Part shown: in pieces, positions 33,393-45,300 of the stretch
Numbering within the stretch: the stretch's first letter is position 1
Layout of the letters: each line of letters opens with the position of its first letter
Source: Linanthus parryae
Lineage: Eukaryota; Streptophyta; Magnoliopsida; Ericales; Polemoniaceae
Assembly: GCA_023055425.1 (NCBI GenBank)
Contig: JALGPY010000001.1
Location: 109,101,057 to 109,165,056 of the forward strand
Direction of reading: 5' to 3'
Length of the DNA: 64,000 nt
The notes under the pieces: generated by a model
The model's input: only the letters and a program-made list of their open reading frames with translations
What the model was told of the DNA's origin: nothing
Databases searched by the model: none
Position numbers and translations under genes: made by a program

Positions 33393-35782
33393 GCCATTTG
33401 CGCGTCCCGAGCAAAGTCTCATCTACTGCATCTAACTGTCTACTAGCCGACAAGACTCAAACGACTCTAACATGACTCACGACACAACTAATGCAGTAAG
33501 ATGATGCAATGAAAATCTAGACTCGATCTTAAACACATAAAAGCTTTTAAATTCTTTCTTTTTTTTTAGATCAGGCAATTTCAATAACATAGACTGGTGC
33601 TCATGGATGATGAAAAAGTTAGACAATAGGTGTGAAGCGCAACTAAATTCGGAAACAAGTAATTCCCCATAGTTAGTATAGAAAGCTTAACTTTACTATA
33701 AAGAACAACCTACCTCTTCGTGTGTGCTGATAAAATAAGAGGCTATCCAAGGCTAAGCCACGTTCATAGTCCGAGCTCCTATTCCGCTAACAGTTTAGAA
33801 TGTTGAGGCTTAGGGACAAAAGGATAATCATGAAGTAATAAGTCCTAATGCGTCACATTCTCACATTAAAACCCGCATCTCACACACCCTCACCCTGATG
33901 ATAGGAATCCACAACCCGAATCTCACCGACTCCGGCCCTCGATCCCCTCAAACCCCGGTACAATAACGATATCCGTGGCCATCGTGGCGAAACGTGCACG
34001 ACCTGTAAATCACCGTCCAACGAAATAAGAACTCCACCAATAGATTTCCAATAAGCATAATTTAATAACTTATTCCTCTCCTTTTTCTCTCTTTTTTTTT
34101 TCTTTATTTTTTATTTTTTTTTTCTTTTTTTTTCTCTCAACAATACATCCAAAATATAATAGGAAAAATACACGATCGGTCCTCCAAGAATTAAGCAATT
34201 ATAAACACGTTAGGGGGATGAAATAAACAATCCAATGAATGAGTATCACATATAAAATTCGTCTCCCCCTAACTCAATGAAGCACGTGATGGCACCAAAC
34301 AAAACCGCAAAACAATCAAAGCATATGTGTGGGGATAGAGTCGTCAAAAGCACAATCTCGATGTCCGTAGTCAAAATTCGACACCCCCACACTAAAATGT
34401 AGTCACGCCCCTTCTCAAGTAGTCAATAAGGTGCATGTCTTGTGCATAATCCAACCGATCCTCCTACACCGCGATGATGAAAAGAAATGATACCTAGCAC
34501 GATCCACCAATTAAGTTCAACCAACCCCAATTTCGTGCGGATTAGATGTCACGCACTTAGGCTCTCCACTACTGTGTCCACGATGTAATGACATGGAACA
34601 CCGCCACACCGTAGTGTGCAAGCTGACTCATCACCCTCGCATCTCCTCAAAGATATCTAATGAAGCACATGCGAACAACAGGACTCACATAAATGTGAAA
34701 TGAAGCACTCCCTCAACGAACCCCCTCAACTACTGATCCCTCGTGACGCTCTAGAAAGGTGATTTTAACGATATATGATGAATGCCAAGAATCGTCTCCC
34801 TAGCTCATAGAGGCTAACAATGAATCCAAGGATCAATAAGGGTTATCTAGTGGTCCTACAAGGTAAGATCTGAAAAGCAGCGAGTGCTCTAATACGCATC
34901 CTCGCACAGCTGTTCCGTGTGCCACTACGAGGCGGGCTGGCGACTACCTAAGACGGACAACATGAACGTTCGACTTGTTCAGCAAACACCAAGCTCAACT
35001 CTTTTAAGAGAAAACAACACACACTTTAGCTTTTAAAATTTAATTTTAGTTTAAAAATAGGTAGGCATTCCCGTAATGAGATTCTCTCTATACTTACTAG
35101 GCGAAACTAAAAATGTCACTCTCAGTCAAAATTCACACCCTATGCCTAAAGTTTTCACATCTCACTAAATCAACCAAGTCTATGCTTCTTTCAATTGCCT
35201 TTTATCAAAATTTTCATTTTTTTTTATATTTTCATAATATCCTTATCTACATGCAAGGCTAGACACGAAAAAATTTGACTCTACACAAAAAACTTTTTGG
35301 TGCATATACTCAATTATGTAAAAGTGCAAACAATATATAAATCTACTCTACACAATACGACAATATAAGTAAAAACATAACATAAACCACAATACTGACT
35401 CACAATACGAACTAAACACATTCTACATGTAACTGGCTATGCAAGACATGTTGGCTAGTAAACAGTTAAACCACCCCCACACTGAATGCTTCGTTGTCCT
35501 CAGCGAATTTAGAGATTATGCAAGAAGACTCAGCAATCAATGTGTAAGACCAATAGATGAGATGGAGCATGACATATATAAATAAAAATTGAACACAAAT
35601 CTAGACAAAGGAAAGAAATACTCACAACCTCCTCAAGGGAGGGGACGAAAATGTGCAAAGCAATCCCCAAGCTCAATGTGGCGCCACTGTGCTCCCTATC
35701 CGGTCAGTGTGTACTCGCACACCGGGGTCGATTTCCCTCCTCTTCTAGAATCTGTGTCTTGCGAATTCCCAACTCGCCAATG
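33393..35782 (-). other. Non-coding interior of the Athila-like element
   Basis: No ORF of note. Two more PPT-like words on the minus strand, AGTGTGGGGGTG, lie at about 34383-34394 and 35472-35483. A T-rich tract is at 34080-34140. This is where pol would be in an autonomous copy. Confidence 0.65.
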
Positions 35783-35787
35783 CAAGC

Positions 35788-37351
35788 TGATAACGCCCAA
35801 TTAGGGGTTATCTTTTAGCCTGATTTCACGAGTGTTTGTGTCGGAAATAGCGGTTTTTGTAGGAAAATGCCTTCGAATGCCTCGGGAATCTAGAACGAGA
35901 CGTTTATTTGTACTTCCTGGATTTCTGCATATTTATTGCTATATTTGGATATGATCGCGGGTTTTCGTTCGTGTTGCCTTTTCAGGAACAGGTTCGGAAG
36001 GTGCATCGGGAAGCGTGCTGGGACCAAGACGGGACCGTCTCGGGAAACGTGCACAGGACCGGGTCAAGACGGGAAAACGGAAAAGCAGGAGAACACCCAG
36101 GGAGGCAAACCGGGAGCGTCAGGCAGAAGAGTGGGACCCAGGGGACCCAACCAGGCCCACCAAAGGACCCAGCAGGGCCCCCATCTCCACCCCCTGCCTG
36201 CGTATATACGCAGGCAGGGAGGGAGATGGGGAGGAGGAGGATAGGCCCTGGTTGCGTATATACGCAACCCTGCGTATATACGCAGCCAGTTTGACTTTTT
36301 GGTCAAAGACGGTGGACCGATGGCAGATTCCGTAATTTTGGGCGCACGAGTTTCGGGGAAAACAGCACTATTTAAAGACTCGTCCAGGCTCGTTTTGAAG
36401 ACACAACACAATTCTCAGCACAACCGAAGGGCAAGTCAGAGCATTCACGGAGAGCACGAAAGCGCGATTCGAGATTCGAAGACTTAGTTTGATTTCGTTC
36501 TCTACTTCTTTATATTCAGAAACTGCGTTTTGTATTATGTCTAGTCGTAGCTAAACTTCTTACCTAGGTTCTCGGTGAACCTAGGGTTCCGTATCCAGAT
36601 TTTATGACTACTTCGTTTATGGATTCATGATTGTCATCTTAATTCAGCAAGTTGTATCTGTTATTCTGGTTTTGATTATTATCGTATATGCATGATAGGA
36701 TTGATCACCCAGGACTGCTATAGACCCGAGCTTGTAGGTGAAAACGTCAAGTTAGGGTTAGGAAGAAAAGCCAGGATTTAGTAACTTACCCTGATAGACC
36801 GACCAGAGAAAGGGAGATAGGGCTAGCATTGAAAAACGTGAGACCAACTGTTAGAGAATTTGAACCGGGCCATTCGGACAGGTTAGAAACCCTAACAGGA
36901 TTAGACCGAGACTGCAGATTTAGGCAGCTTAACAAGAATCCGAAAGTCTACAGGATCGGGATTACGTGTGGAATCTGAAAAGTCACTGCACAACTGGTAC
37001 GTTGCACAGATATCGAAACTGCTGAGTGTTTTCATAAACGAACGTAAAACTGAAATCTGTAGAAACCCTAGGGGATCCTGGAGCCTAGTTCTCATCTATT
37101 ATCGTAACAACCGATTCAACTTATTTCAGAAAACGTCACAAAAAATATTTACGTTTACGTTTTTAATTTTTGTTTTTAGTTTAGTAAACTGCAATCACAA
37201 CCTACTCCTCCTTGTTACTACACTCGGTTAACCAAAACTGACAACGTAAGTAAACCCTAAATAGTCCTCGTGGGAACGATCACCCGAGTCTAATTACACC
37301 CGGTATTACAAGATTCGTATACTTGCGGACAGCACGTTAGTTTGCGCATCA
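35788..37351 (+). repeat. Solo LTR of another Ty3 element
   Basis: Starts TGATAACGCCCAATTAGGGG, ends TTTGCGCATCA, and has an exact 5-bp TSD CAAGC (35783-35787, 37352-37356). The 3' part CTCGTGGGAACGATCACCCG and a closing ACTTGCGGACAGCACG are typical of Tat/Athila-type LTR ends. 1564 bp. Three copies of TGCGTATATACGCA lie at 36199-36284. Open frames 35908-36411 are by-products of this sequence. Confidence 0.9.
36181..36285. repeat. Triple TGCGTATATACGCA palindrome cluster
   Basis: The first copy is the centre of a 28-bp perfect palindrome (36192-36219), extended by CCATCTCC / GGAGATGG to a ~49-bp hairpin. The second spans 36250-36269 (20 bp perfect). The third spans 36270-36285 (16 bp) directly after it. 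Confidence 0.95.
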
Positions 37352-37605
37352 CAAGCCCTTGTGAAGGTCATGTGTGCCATGGCACACCGGGGTCGATTCT
37401 ACCATAACCTGCACATATATGTCACTAGGAAACATCATTAGTCCCTCTCTCTCTCACCTCTCCACATTAATAACTAAAAACACAAAACATAACTGAATAA
37501 AAAAAACAAACTCCCTAATCTAATGCAAATAAATAGTTTGGGTTGCCTCCGAATAAGCGCCTTGTAATTTAAGGTCGACGACCCGACCCAGTTACCTCAA
37601 AAATG

Positions 37606-38169
37606 TCAAGGAGGTCTAGCACGACGTGCCTCCTCCTTCAGTTTCTTGCTCTTGATCTTTTTCACCACATCATGCGCACCAACAATAGTTGGCTTCTTTT
37701 CTGAATCGGGTGGATCGGGTTGCAAAACTGTAGACAACCCAGGTGTAGGATCCACATCTTTCTCTCTAAATTTGATCATCGCCAATTTATTCTTCCCTTT
37801 GCCCTGAATAAATTCCTTAAACACAAGTGATGAATCCCGAGCTTTGATAGTAAGCTCCTCAGTCTCTAGATCCACATTTGCGCGCATTGTCTTCAAAAGC
37901 GGTCTTCCAAAGATAAGTGGAACATCGCGATCCTCCTTGATGTCCACTATCACAAAGTCAGCTGGAAAGACAAATGCACCCACTTTAACAAGCAAGTTCT
38001 CAATCACCCCATTTGCTCTAACTATAGAATTGTCTGCCAGTTGCAGACTCATCTTCACTGGGTTTGACGCACCAATGCCCAATCTCTGAAATAGGGACAA
38101 TGGCATGAGATTAATACTCGCGCCTAAATCACAGAGCCCATGCGTATGATATCCACCCCAAGAGTACAA
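37606..38169 (-). CDS. Athila-like protease region
   Basis: An open 187-codon frame reading LCDLGASINLMPLSLFQRLG. DLGAS is the active-site motif of Athila-type aspartic proteases, and PLIFGRPLLKT is the usual later flap/hydrophobic motif. It ends in a Lys/Arg-rich tail with a stop at 37606; no RT follows. It is one frame off from gag: the switch lies at a GGGG run on the minus strand (plus 38156-38159). That is either an indel or a frameshift site. In intact relatives gag and protease are one polyprotein. Confidence 0.78.
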   Translation of the reverse strand: MYSWGGYHTHGLCDLGASINLMPLSLFQRLGIGASNPVKMSLQLADNSIVRANGVIENLLVKVGAFVFPADFVIVDIKEDRDVPLIFGRPLLKTMRANVDLETEELTIKARDSSLVFKEFIQGKGKNKLAMIKFREKDVDPTPGLSTVLQPDPPDSEKKPTIVGAHDVVKKIKSKKLKEEARRARPP

Positions 38170-40066
38170 CCTAAGATGACACTGCCTGGATCTCTCATCT
38201 TGGGAATATCTCGCTGTATAACAGTGCTACACGTCTCTGTCAGCTTCACCGTGGCATAAGGGTCTATGCTCTTCTTACCCCATAGAATTTCCTTCAAGAA
38301 CTTCTTATACTTGGGCATCTGAGCAAGTGCTTTCACAAGAGGGATGTTGATGTGAAGTTGTCTAAATATCTCCAAAAATCTCCCATAATGATCTTCATCA
38401 ATCCTCTTTATTGCCGCAGGATATGGCACGTTTGGCGCTAAATTAGCCGGATTTAGAGTGTTCTTGGGCTCTTCTTTCTTCTCAGCCGTGTCCTTTGATT
38501 GGGGACTCACGGCCTTGGGCACCTCTTCACCCAATTCTTTCTCTGTAGCTTTAGTAGCTTCAGCTCTCGCATGGCTAGGATATGGAGGATCCTGAGTAGT
38601 CCCGCCACTGCGAGTAGTAATAGCTTTAAGATGCTCAGTAGGAACAATAGAATTAGCAGGAAGCATATCCGGTGACAATTTCGTAAGATGATTAGCATTT
38701 TGCTTAATCTGTGTCTCATGACTCTTAATAGTGGCTTCCATGGCTATAAACTTGTGCTCCATCCTATCCATCTTCTCATTTGTCTGTTGTTGCTGAGTAA
38801 CCAATTGTCTCAACAAGGCTTTCATTTCCGGATCCGGTTGTTGCTGTGCATGTGGCTGCGTGGCTTGTCTCTGAGCCTGATATGGAGGATTAGGCTGCTG
38901 ACCAGGTGCATATAACCCACTGTTTGTATTGCTATAGCTGAAGTTAGAGTGACTGCGGTTGCTGGGCTGATAAATGTTCGGCCACTGTTGCTGTTGTGGT
39001 GGACCCATGTAATTCACGTCTTCAATTGCAGAGCCATATCCCTGATTCTCTTCTGCGATCATTTCTCCCACAGACTTCACCTGTGCTAATGGATTTATGC
39101 TGTTAAAAGCTGAGGTCATGACTGCCATTTGCTGTTCAAATTTCTGCTCCACCATTGACTCAATCCTGTTGACTAGAGCTGCATCGGATTCTGAGTATCT
39201 ACGAGTCTCATACCTCGTAGACTCACGCTTCGCCACAGTGTTTAGCAGATCTTGGCATCGCTGCACTCTCAAGCCCATAAAATTGCCTCCAGCTAACATA
39301 TCTAGTTCATGTGATGTTTCCCTGTCTAGAGCATTATAGAAATAATGGAGGAGCTTATACCACGACTCTCCATGAGTAGGGCATCTGCGAAGAAGTTGGT
39401 TGAATTTCCTCCATGTATCTCCTAGAGAGTAATCCTCTTGCTGAGTAAAATTCCTAATATCAGCCATGAGCTGAGCAACTTTGGATGGCGGTAGATACTT
39501 TCTCAGAAACTCCTGACAACACTCTGCCCATGTAGTAATTGATCCCGCTGGTAGTTCCATGAGCCAAGTCTTAGCTTTTCCAGATAAAGAGGAAAGGAAA
39601 CAACGTCAACTTCACTGTTTCATCTGGAACTTGCTCATCATGCAATGTTGAAGTAATTTGCCCAAAGTTAAGCAAGCGGGCATTCGGATCATCTCTTGGA
39701 GCTCCTGTAAAATAGGCACTCAGTACGCACCATATCAATCAGCTGTTGGCACAACTCAAAGTGAGCAGCATTAATTTGTGGACTCACAATGGTAGGTTGG
39801 TATCCAGCTGGCGTGGTTCTGAAATAGTCCACCAAAGGACGATCATCTTCCTGTGCCAAATTGTTCCTTTGAACCACTTGCTGAGATCCATTAGGTGGAA
39901 TCGGAGGGTTAGCAACTAAAGCCTGTGCAGCAGCTAACTGAACTCTGAGCAACTCAATTTCCCTCAATGAATTGGCCACTCAGGCCTCAGCAGCGACTCT
40001 AGCGGTCTCTGCATCTTCCGCAAGCTTGTGGAGTCTTTCCAACTCGGTTCCCTGTTGGTCACCCAT
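38124..40066 (-). pseudogene. Athila-like gag, with stop and frameshifts
   Basis: The probable start at 40066 (MGDQQGTELERLHKLAEDAE) meets an in-frame TGA near 39978, then reads VANSLREIELLRVQLAAAQA to HFELCQQLIDMVRTECLF, where a frameshift occurs near 39700. The main open part (39560-38124) has the capsid core (TTWAECCQEFLRKYLPPSK, FNQLLRRCPTHGE), a Gln/Pro-rich linker, and LKAITTRSGGT, characteristic of Athila/Tat gag. No CCHC knuckle is seen. It would supply the nucleocapsid structural protein if intact. Confidence 0.82.
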
Positions 40067-40273
40067 TGGAGCTGATTTCCTCGAGTCTCTACGCTCGTTG
40101 TGCAAAAGTGATTCTGGATCTTCTAACTGTGGCTACAATAGCTCGTTTTAAGAACGGGTCTTACGCCGAGAGATTCACCTAAAACACAAGTCACACTAGA
40201 ACGAAGGTGAGTAACAGATATAAACAGAAAATAAAATCCCTAAAGCTAACAATTCTAATTAATTCAACCGAAG

Positions 40274-40291
40274 TCCCCGGCAACGGCGCCA
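40274..40291 (-). other. Primer-binding site, tRNA-Asp
   Basis: The plus strand reads TCCCCGGCAACGGCGCCA, identical to the 3' end of plant tRNA-Asp(GTC) as I recall it, six bases from the LTR edge (40298). It fixes the element's orientation as minus. Confidence 0.88.
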
Positions 40292-40297
40292 AAAACT

Positions 40298-41732
40298 TGA
40301 CACGATCTCCGCAAGTGTACGGTTATCGTTCTAGTAATAATGTGATAAAGAGGGTTGTCGAATCCCAGAAGACTTGTCGTGAATCAATTAGTATTCTTAA
40401 CTTTGTGTGGGCTAGCAATTGGATTTGTTTTACTAAGCTAAGAACTTAAATAACGAACTAATTATGAGAATTGCGATTAATATGAGAGACGAGTATCAGG
40501 ATTTCTCTAGGATCACTAGGTGAGTACCGTTAACTAATTACGTTCTGAAATACATATGATGATTTATTTAGCCAAACAAGCAATAATGCTAAACGATTTA
40601 CCAAGCTAGCTTTCTATGCCTAGGTCAAATTACACCCGAGTTACCAAGTTCTAATTAGCCCTAAAACATATAATTACGTATAGTTCTACTCAAAGTTCAC
40701 AGTCAATGGTTGATTTCTCTAACCTGCGACTACGTGCTTAATTCACTTATCCGGGTAATTCGTTGCTTTCACTAACCTACTACCCATAAATCTTCATATT
40801 GGTGGCCAAACAATACAAAGATAAATTAAGAGCGAGAATTAAACATAGCGAATAAGCACATCATCAATTAAGTTTAATCAAAACATGAATCAATTCCATA
40901 ATCCGTCAAACCGGCTTCAAACCCTAGCTACCGTTTGAGAAATCCCGATATAAAGTGTTTAGCTACTACGATTCATGATTACAAAGAAAATGTTTTTCAT
41001 AATCGTAGACAAAAATAAAGAGAAGAAGAGAGAAAGAATTCAAACGATGAATCTCCGCGCTCCAAACAGTGCTCCAAGCTCCAAAAACTCCAGTCCCGTT
41101 GTGTGTCTCTGCAGTTCTACGTGAATCGTTCTCCCTCCTTTCCAAAACAGCCCCTTTTACTCTTGTAAATCAAACCCGTACAAAGCATCAGGTAAAATCC
41201 AGTCTAATTGCACTCTAGCCCTCCAAGGTTGTGGGAAAATAATAACCCTAAGGCTGAAATAAAAGATAACACGCAGCTTTTTTTCTTCTCTTTATTTTCA
41301 CATTTCCCACAAATCTGCTCCCGCCTGGAATACCCTCTTCGCACGAAGGAATCGCGCTCTTCGCACGAAGAGCTCCGTAGATAGATACTGAGACTGATTT
41401 CACGAAGAGACTTCGAACAATTCTGAAAGTGGCCAAGGATTTACGTTCGTACGAACACATGAATTCTTCGCACGAACATCCCTGTAACTCATCTGCGAGC
41501 TCCTCTTCTCTTCCTTCTCTGTTTCGTCTTCTTTACTTCTGCGGTACAGTGGTTTGGGAGCGGTTTGGTTCTGTTTGTGGGTGCGATTTCAGTTGGGTAC
41601 TGGGTCTGATTGGGTTCTGCGCTCTGGTTCACAATAATGGCGGATGTAGGTTGTCTTCAATGGTGCTAAATGGTGGCTGCTTTGTATATGAATTGGTGTT
41701 GTAGTTCGGTTACTGGTGGTGTTAACTGTATA
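40298..41732 (-). repeat. Athila-like LTR (upstream copy), first part
   Basis: Matches 30397-31836 until the chromovirus insertion. The palindrome cluster is repeated at about 41336-41475. With 47832-49373 it makes a 2977-bp LTR against 2981 bp in the other copy. Confidence 0.93.
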
Positions 41733-42335
41733 TGTAAGGGTTCTCAACCCTTACCCAGAAACCCGGCGAATTCTCCACCAGAAGTTCTGCTCCGGTGATC
41801 AATCGGTAGCCAGCGAGGAGCTGAATCCGATGGATGACCGTGCGAGACGAATTATTAACTCAAACAAGAATTAATCAAAGAAATGAAAGAGAAATTAAGA
41901 GAAGATAATATGCTATTTCATAGATAGATCCACACGAGATACAGAGCCCTCATATATATCTTGTGGGGTTAATTAGTAAATAACGAAACTATGGGGCTAA
42001 AAAGAAATAAACTAAAATATGTAACGGCCTGTCTGAGTCAGCGGCGGAGTCAGCAGAGATGACCCGGAGATGCTGAGGTGGACCAATCAGGAGCTGCTGA
42101 CGACGCGCCAAGCAAAACGGCATCGTTGGACTTAAAACGTTTGAACCTCAACGTTCAACTGAAATCAACGGTGGAGATTAGAAGCCACCTCTCCCATCCA
42201 ACGGCTGCTGAACAAAGATAAAAATGACCAAATGAACAGTAACTTTACTGTTCATTTGGTATAAACTCCAACTTTGAATCTACATAACTCAACCAAAAAA
42301 GACAATTTGGGGCAGAAAACTAGAGGATCATGACA
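41733..42335 (-). repeat. Chromovirus 3' LTR (603 bp)
   Basis: Minus-strand start TGTCATGATCCTCTAG, end GGGTTGAGAACCCTTACA. It carries an inverted ACCCTTACA/TGTAAGGGTT end and the word AACAGTAAAGTTACTGTT near 42237-42254. Confidence 0.93.
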
Positions 42336-42350
42336 TTCCCTACCCCTTAA
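42336..42350 (-). other. Chromovirus polypurine tract
   Basis: On the minus strand AAGGGGTAGGGAA abuts the LTR start TGTCATG. Standard PPT position. Confidence 0.82.
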
Positions 42351-42364
42351 AAACATCCATGTCC

Positions 42365-45300
42365 TCATGGATGAAAGGAGGGAAAGAACTTATGCATTTG
42401 AGCCTCATCTTCCCAAGTGGCTTCTGTGGGCAATGTATTAGCCCAATGAATGAGGACTTGTGCCACTTTGGTGCCACCCCTGTCAACAGTTCTGCGGTCC
42501 AAAATGGCCATAGGTTCCACCAATAGCTGCCCATCTGGACTTTGAAAAGGAAGAGTAGGCTGCACAGGGATATTATCTCCCAATTTCTTCTTCAAGAGAG
42601 AAACATGAAATACTGAATGGATTTTAGAATGTGCAGGTAAGGCCAATTTGTAAGCCACCTTCCCTACCTTTTCCAGAACTTGAAATGGGCCATAAAATCT
42701 AGGAGTTAATTTGTGAGACCTGGAGTGTAAGAGAGATGTTTGCTTGTAAGGTTGCAGCCTTAAATACACCCAGTCTCCAATTTCAAAGCTCCTTTCACTT
42801 CTGTTCTGATCTGAATAGAATTTCATCCTTGCCTGTGCCTCCTTGAGGTTGGTTTGGAGTAGTAGTAGCAACCTTTGCCTGTCTTGTAAGAACTGATTAA
42901 CTTCTGCACAAGGGGAGTTATTGATTTGATGAAAACTCAACTGAGGAGGAGCATATCCATACAATGCCATGAAGGGAGAAGTCTTGAGAGAGGTATGGTA
43001 GTTGGTGTTATACCAATATTCAGCTAACCTTAGCCACTTACTCCACTGGGATGGTCTGTCACCTGTCATGCATCTGAGGTAGGCTTCTAGGCACTGATTC
43101 AATCTTTCTGTTTGGCCATCTGATTGGGGGTGGTAAGCTGTGGAGTGAGCTAGTGTTGTGTTGAGTAGTTTGAACAGGCATTGCCAAAAGACTCCTAGAA
43201 ATACAGGGTCTCTATCTGACACAATGGTGGAGGGTAAGCCATGCAGCTTGTGGATGTTATCAAAGAACAGCTGAGCCACCTTGGCAGCATTGAATGGGTG
43301 TGAGAGAGCAATAAAATGACCATATTTGGTCAATCTGTCTACTACCACCAAAATAACATCTTTGCCCTGGGATTTAGGCAATCCAGTGATAAAGTCAAGA
43401 CTGATATCAGTCCAGGGGAGGGAAGGAATAGGCAAGGGTTGCAACAACCCTGGATAGTGTACATGTTCATGTTTCATTTGTTGGCAAATGTCACAGGTAA
43501 GCACCCACTCCTTGACTTCCTTCTTCATTCTAGGCCAAAAGAAGTGATGGTTAACCCTCTTATAAGTGCCAAGAACCCCAGAGTGGCCTCCAACTCCTGT
43601 ATTGTGGCCCATTTGTATCAGCTCAGTCCTAAGCTCATTACCTGTGCCTACATAAATCTGGTGGGACTTCCATAACATATCATTGGAGAGGGAGTAAACA
43701 CCATTGCCAGCCTTTGAGTCTATGAGGAGTTTTTGTAACCATGTCTGTGCCCAAGCATCACCCTCATAAGACTGTTTCACAGATTGAGCCCATTGTGGCT
43801 GCACCACTGTTACAACCTTGCATTGCCCCTCTTCTAGCTCCTCAGGTAACCTGGACAAGGCATCAGCTACTAGGTTCTCCTTCCCCTTTTTGTATGAGAT
43901 AGTGTAATTCAAACCTATCAACTTAGAGAGCCATTTATGCTGCATGCTGGTATTCAATCTTTGCTCTAAAAAGTAATTAATGCTTTGATGGTCAGTTTTG
44001 ATAGTGAAAGGTGCACCTTCTAGATATGACCTCCATTTTGAAACTGATTGAGCCACTGCCATCAATTCCTTCTCATAGGTGGATAGTGCCTGGTGTCTGG
44101 GACTCAAAGCCTTGCTGTAGTAAGCTATTGGTTTGTGATCTTGCATCAACACAGCTCCAATTCCTACATTGCATGCATCTGTCTCCACCTCAAATGGTTT
44201 GTTGAAGTCAGGCATGGCCAACACTGGTGTAGTGGTCATGGATTTCTTGAGTTTTTGGAAAGCTTCCTCAGCCTCAGAAGTCCATGTAAACTGTCCTTTC
44301 TTGAGTAGATCAGTAAGTGGTTTGCTTATCCACCCATATTTGTGCACAAACCTCCTATAGTATCCAGTAAGACCTAGGAAACCCCTTAACCCCTTGAGTG
44401 ACTTGGGAGAAGGCCAAAGTTGCATACATTCTATCTTCTTGGGGTCAGCAGACACCCCTGCAGCTGATATTATGTGCCCTAGATACTCCATTTTGCTTTG
44501 GCCAAAAGCACACTTGGACTGTTTTGCATAGAGTTCATTCTCACTCAATGTCTTCAACACCTGTGTTAGATGTGATATATGCTGCTCTAGGTCTTGGATA
44601 TAGACCAATATGTCATCAAAAAAGACTAACACAAACTTCATCAAGAAGGGTCTCATGACTTCATTCATCATTGCTTGGAAGCTAGCTGGGGCATTGGTTA
44701 ATCCAAAGGGCATCACTAGAAACTCATAGTGTCCATCATGTGTCCTAAATGCTGTTTTTGGAACATCTTCCTCTCTCATCCTAATTTGGTGGTACCCTGA
44801 TCTTAAATCCAACTTAGAGTAGATAGAAGACCCTTGTAGTTCATCCAAGAGCTCATCAATAATGGGAATTGGGTACTTGTCCTTTATTGTTTTGCTGTTT
44901 AGCTCCCTATAATCCACACAGAATCTCCAACTTCCATCATTCTTCTTAACTAGAAGCACAGGGGATGCAAATAGACTAACACTTGGTTTGATCACCCCTG
45001 TGGCTAACATTTCTTGTATCATCCTTTCTATCTCATTTTTTTGGAAATGTGGGTATCTGTAAGGTCTTACACTTACTGGTTCAGCTCCTGGTTTGAGAGG
45101 GATGGCATGATCATGTGTCCTTTTAGGAGGCAGGTGTGTTGGCTCTTGAAACACTTCCTCAAACTCCTCCAACACTTGTTGAATCTTGGGATGAACTGGT
45201 TCTGGATCTGGTTGGGAGAGTGTGAGAGATTGAAGATAGCCCCAGGGTGCATTGACATTGCTAGTGATATAATTCAGAAATCCAGCTACACTTATCATTC

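Noticed and set aside
32898..33397. Small ORFs repeated at 48895-49582
   Set aside because: Present twice only because they lie in both LTRs of the Athila-like element.
35908..36411. Arg/Gly-rich ORFs
   Set aside because: Produced by the palindromic TGCGTATATACGCA cluster in a solo LTR; the repeated LRIYA peptides are translated palindromes.
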